A stretch of DNA of 42,455 nt from Candidatus Azophilus lithoversatilis (GTDB lineage Bacteria > Pseudomonadota > Gammaproteobacteria > Pseudomonadales > Azotimanducaceae): assembly GCA_028278675.1 (NCBI GenBank), contig JAQAJJ010000006.1, forward strand, positions 109,492-151,946, in the 5' to 3' direction. Numbering within the stretch: the first letter of the stretch is position 1; every line of letters begins with the position of its first letter. Shown piece by piece: positions 42,352 through 42,455 of the stretch. The position numbers and the translations under genes were made by a program. Under the pieces are notes generated by a model that did not search any database, was not told the origin of the DNA, and saw only the letters and a list, made by a program, of their open reading frames with translations.

Positions 42352-42455
42352 ATGGGGAACCTGAGGAACGTGCTTCGCGCATTGGCGCTCTCGCTGCTTG
42401 CGGGGGCGGCCGTTGCGGGGGAGCCCGCGGGGCTGCGGGTGGTCGAGCTGTCGCT
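42352..42455 (+). CDS. Exported protein, N-terminus only (cut by window end)
   Basis: ATG 42352 follows GGGAGGAG at 8 nt spacing. The 34 visible codons give a Sec signal peptide: a basic start (MGNLRNVLR), a hydrophobic core (ALALSLLAGAA) and a VAG cleavage area, followed by EPAGLRVVELS. The first mature residues are compatible with an AMIN-type domain as in PilQ or amidases, but this is too short to decide. It is divergent from the RND operon. Confidence 0.6.
   Translation, partial: MGNLRNVLRALALSLLAGAAVAGEPAGLRVVELS

Overview
The window is GC-rich, densely coded DNA from a bacterial chromosome. The order recA-recX-alaS-lysC with mutS close by, and the look of the housekeeping proteins, point to a gammaproteobacterium outside the well-studied genera. 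The many oxidoreductases, glutathione transferases and acyl-CoA-type enzymes suggest an aerobic heterotroph that degrades organic compounds. I could not place it more precisely from sequence alone. No tRNA, rRNA, CRISPR array or intact insertion sequence was found.

Layout. Positions 1-1950 (minus strand) hold an SbcCD/YhaNO-like nuclease pair, cut by the window edge, and a GST. Positions 2-5.6 kb hold malate synthase G (glcB), translationally coupled to an EthD-domain protein, followed by an internally deleted 3-hydroxyisobutyrate-dehydrogenase-type pseudogene. Positions 5.6-15.2 kb are the DNA repair and housekeeping block: mutS (minus), a Uma2-like nuclease-fold gene, recA, recX, alaS and lysC. 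Positions 15.3-18.3 kb hold a MaoC-like protein, SelO and a PNPOx-family protein. Positions 18.3-26.8 kb hold an SDR, exonuclease III, an acyl-CoA synthetase, an orphan AAA ATPase, a D-aminoacylase-type amidohydrolase with an RraA-like protein, a ThuA-domain protein and a SnoaL-like protein. Positions 26.9-28.6 kb are a rearranged zone: a full-length YoeB toxin, a YefM antitoxin lacking its N-terminal half, an SDR with an altered active site, a 165-bp tandem duplication and a 25-bp-arm inverted repeat. Positions 28.6-36.3 kb hold a GPH transporter, a P450-SDR-AlkB run, an ADP-ribosylglycohydrolase remnant, an LLM flavin oxidoreductase coupled to a GST, a SnoaL-like protein and another GST. Positions 36.3-41.9 kb (minus) hold a serine beta-lactamase-like lipoprotein and an RND efflux pump with its membrane-fusion lipoprotein. 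The right end starts an exported protein that is cut off.

The most interesting signal lies outside the coding regions. The 5' leaders of glcB (1995-2118) and of the ThuA gene (26191-26341, minus) are homologous over more than 100 nt although the genes are unrelated. The leader of the MaoC gene (15222-15305) and a sequence upstream of the ADP-ribosylglycohydrolase remnant (33209-33290, minus) share parts of the same pattern. The Shine-Dalgarno sequence can pair with an upstream CCTC, CCTT or CCTCC block that changes together with it, which suggests a structured leader controlling translation. A second family of paired-hairpin intergenic repeats occurs near 11.2, 28.2, 28.4 and 35.0 kb, with related tail motifs near 20.0 and 37.5 kb.

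Functionally the window joins genome maintenance (MutS, RecA, RecX, ExoIII, AlkB, SbcD-like) with small-molecule degradation and detoxification (P450, three SDRs, three GSTs, LLM oxidoreductase, MaoC, acyl-CoA synthetase, amidohydrolase, RND pump). Several genes are in decay, so the accessory part appears to be in flux.
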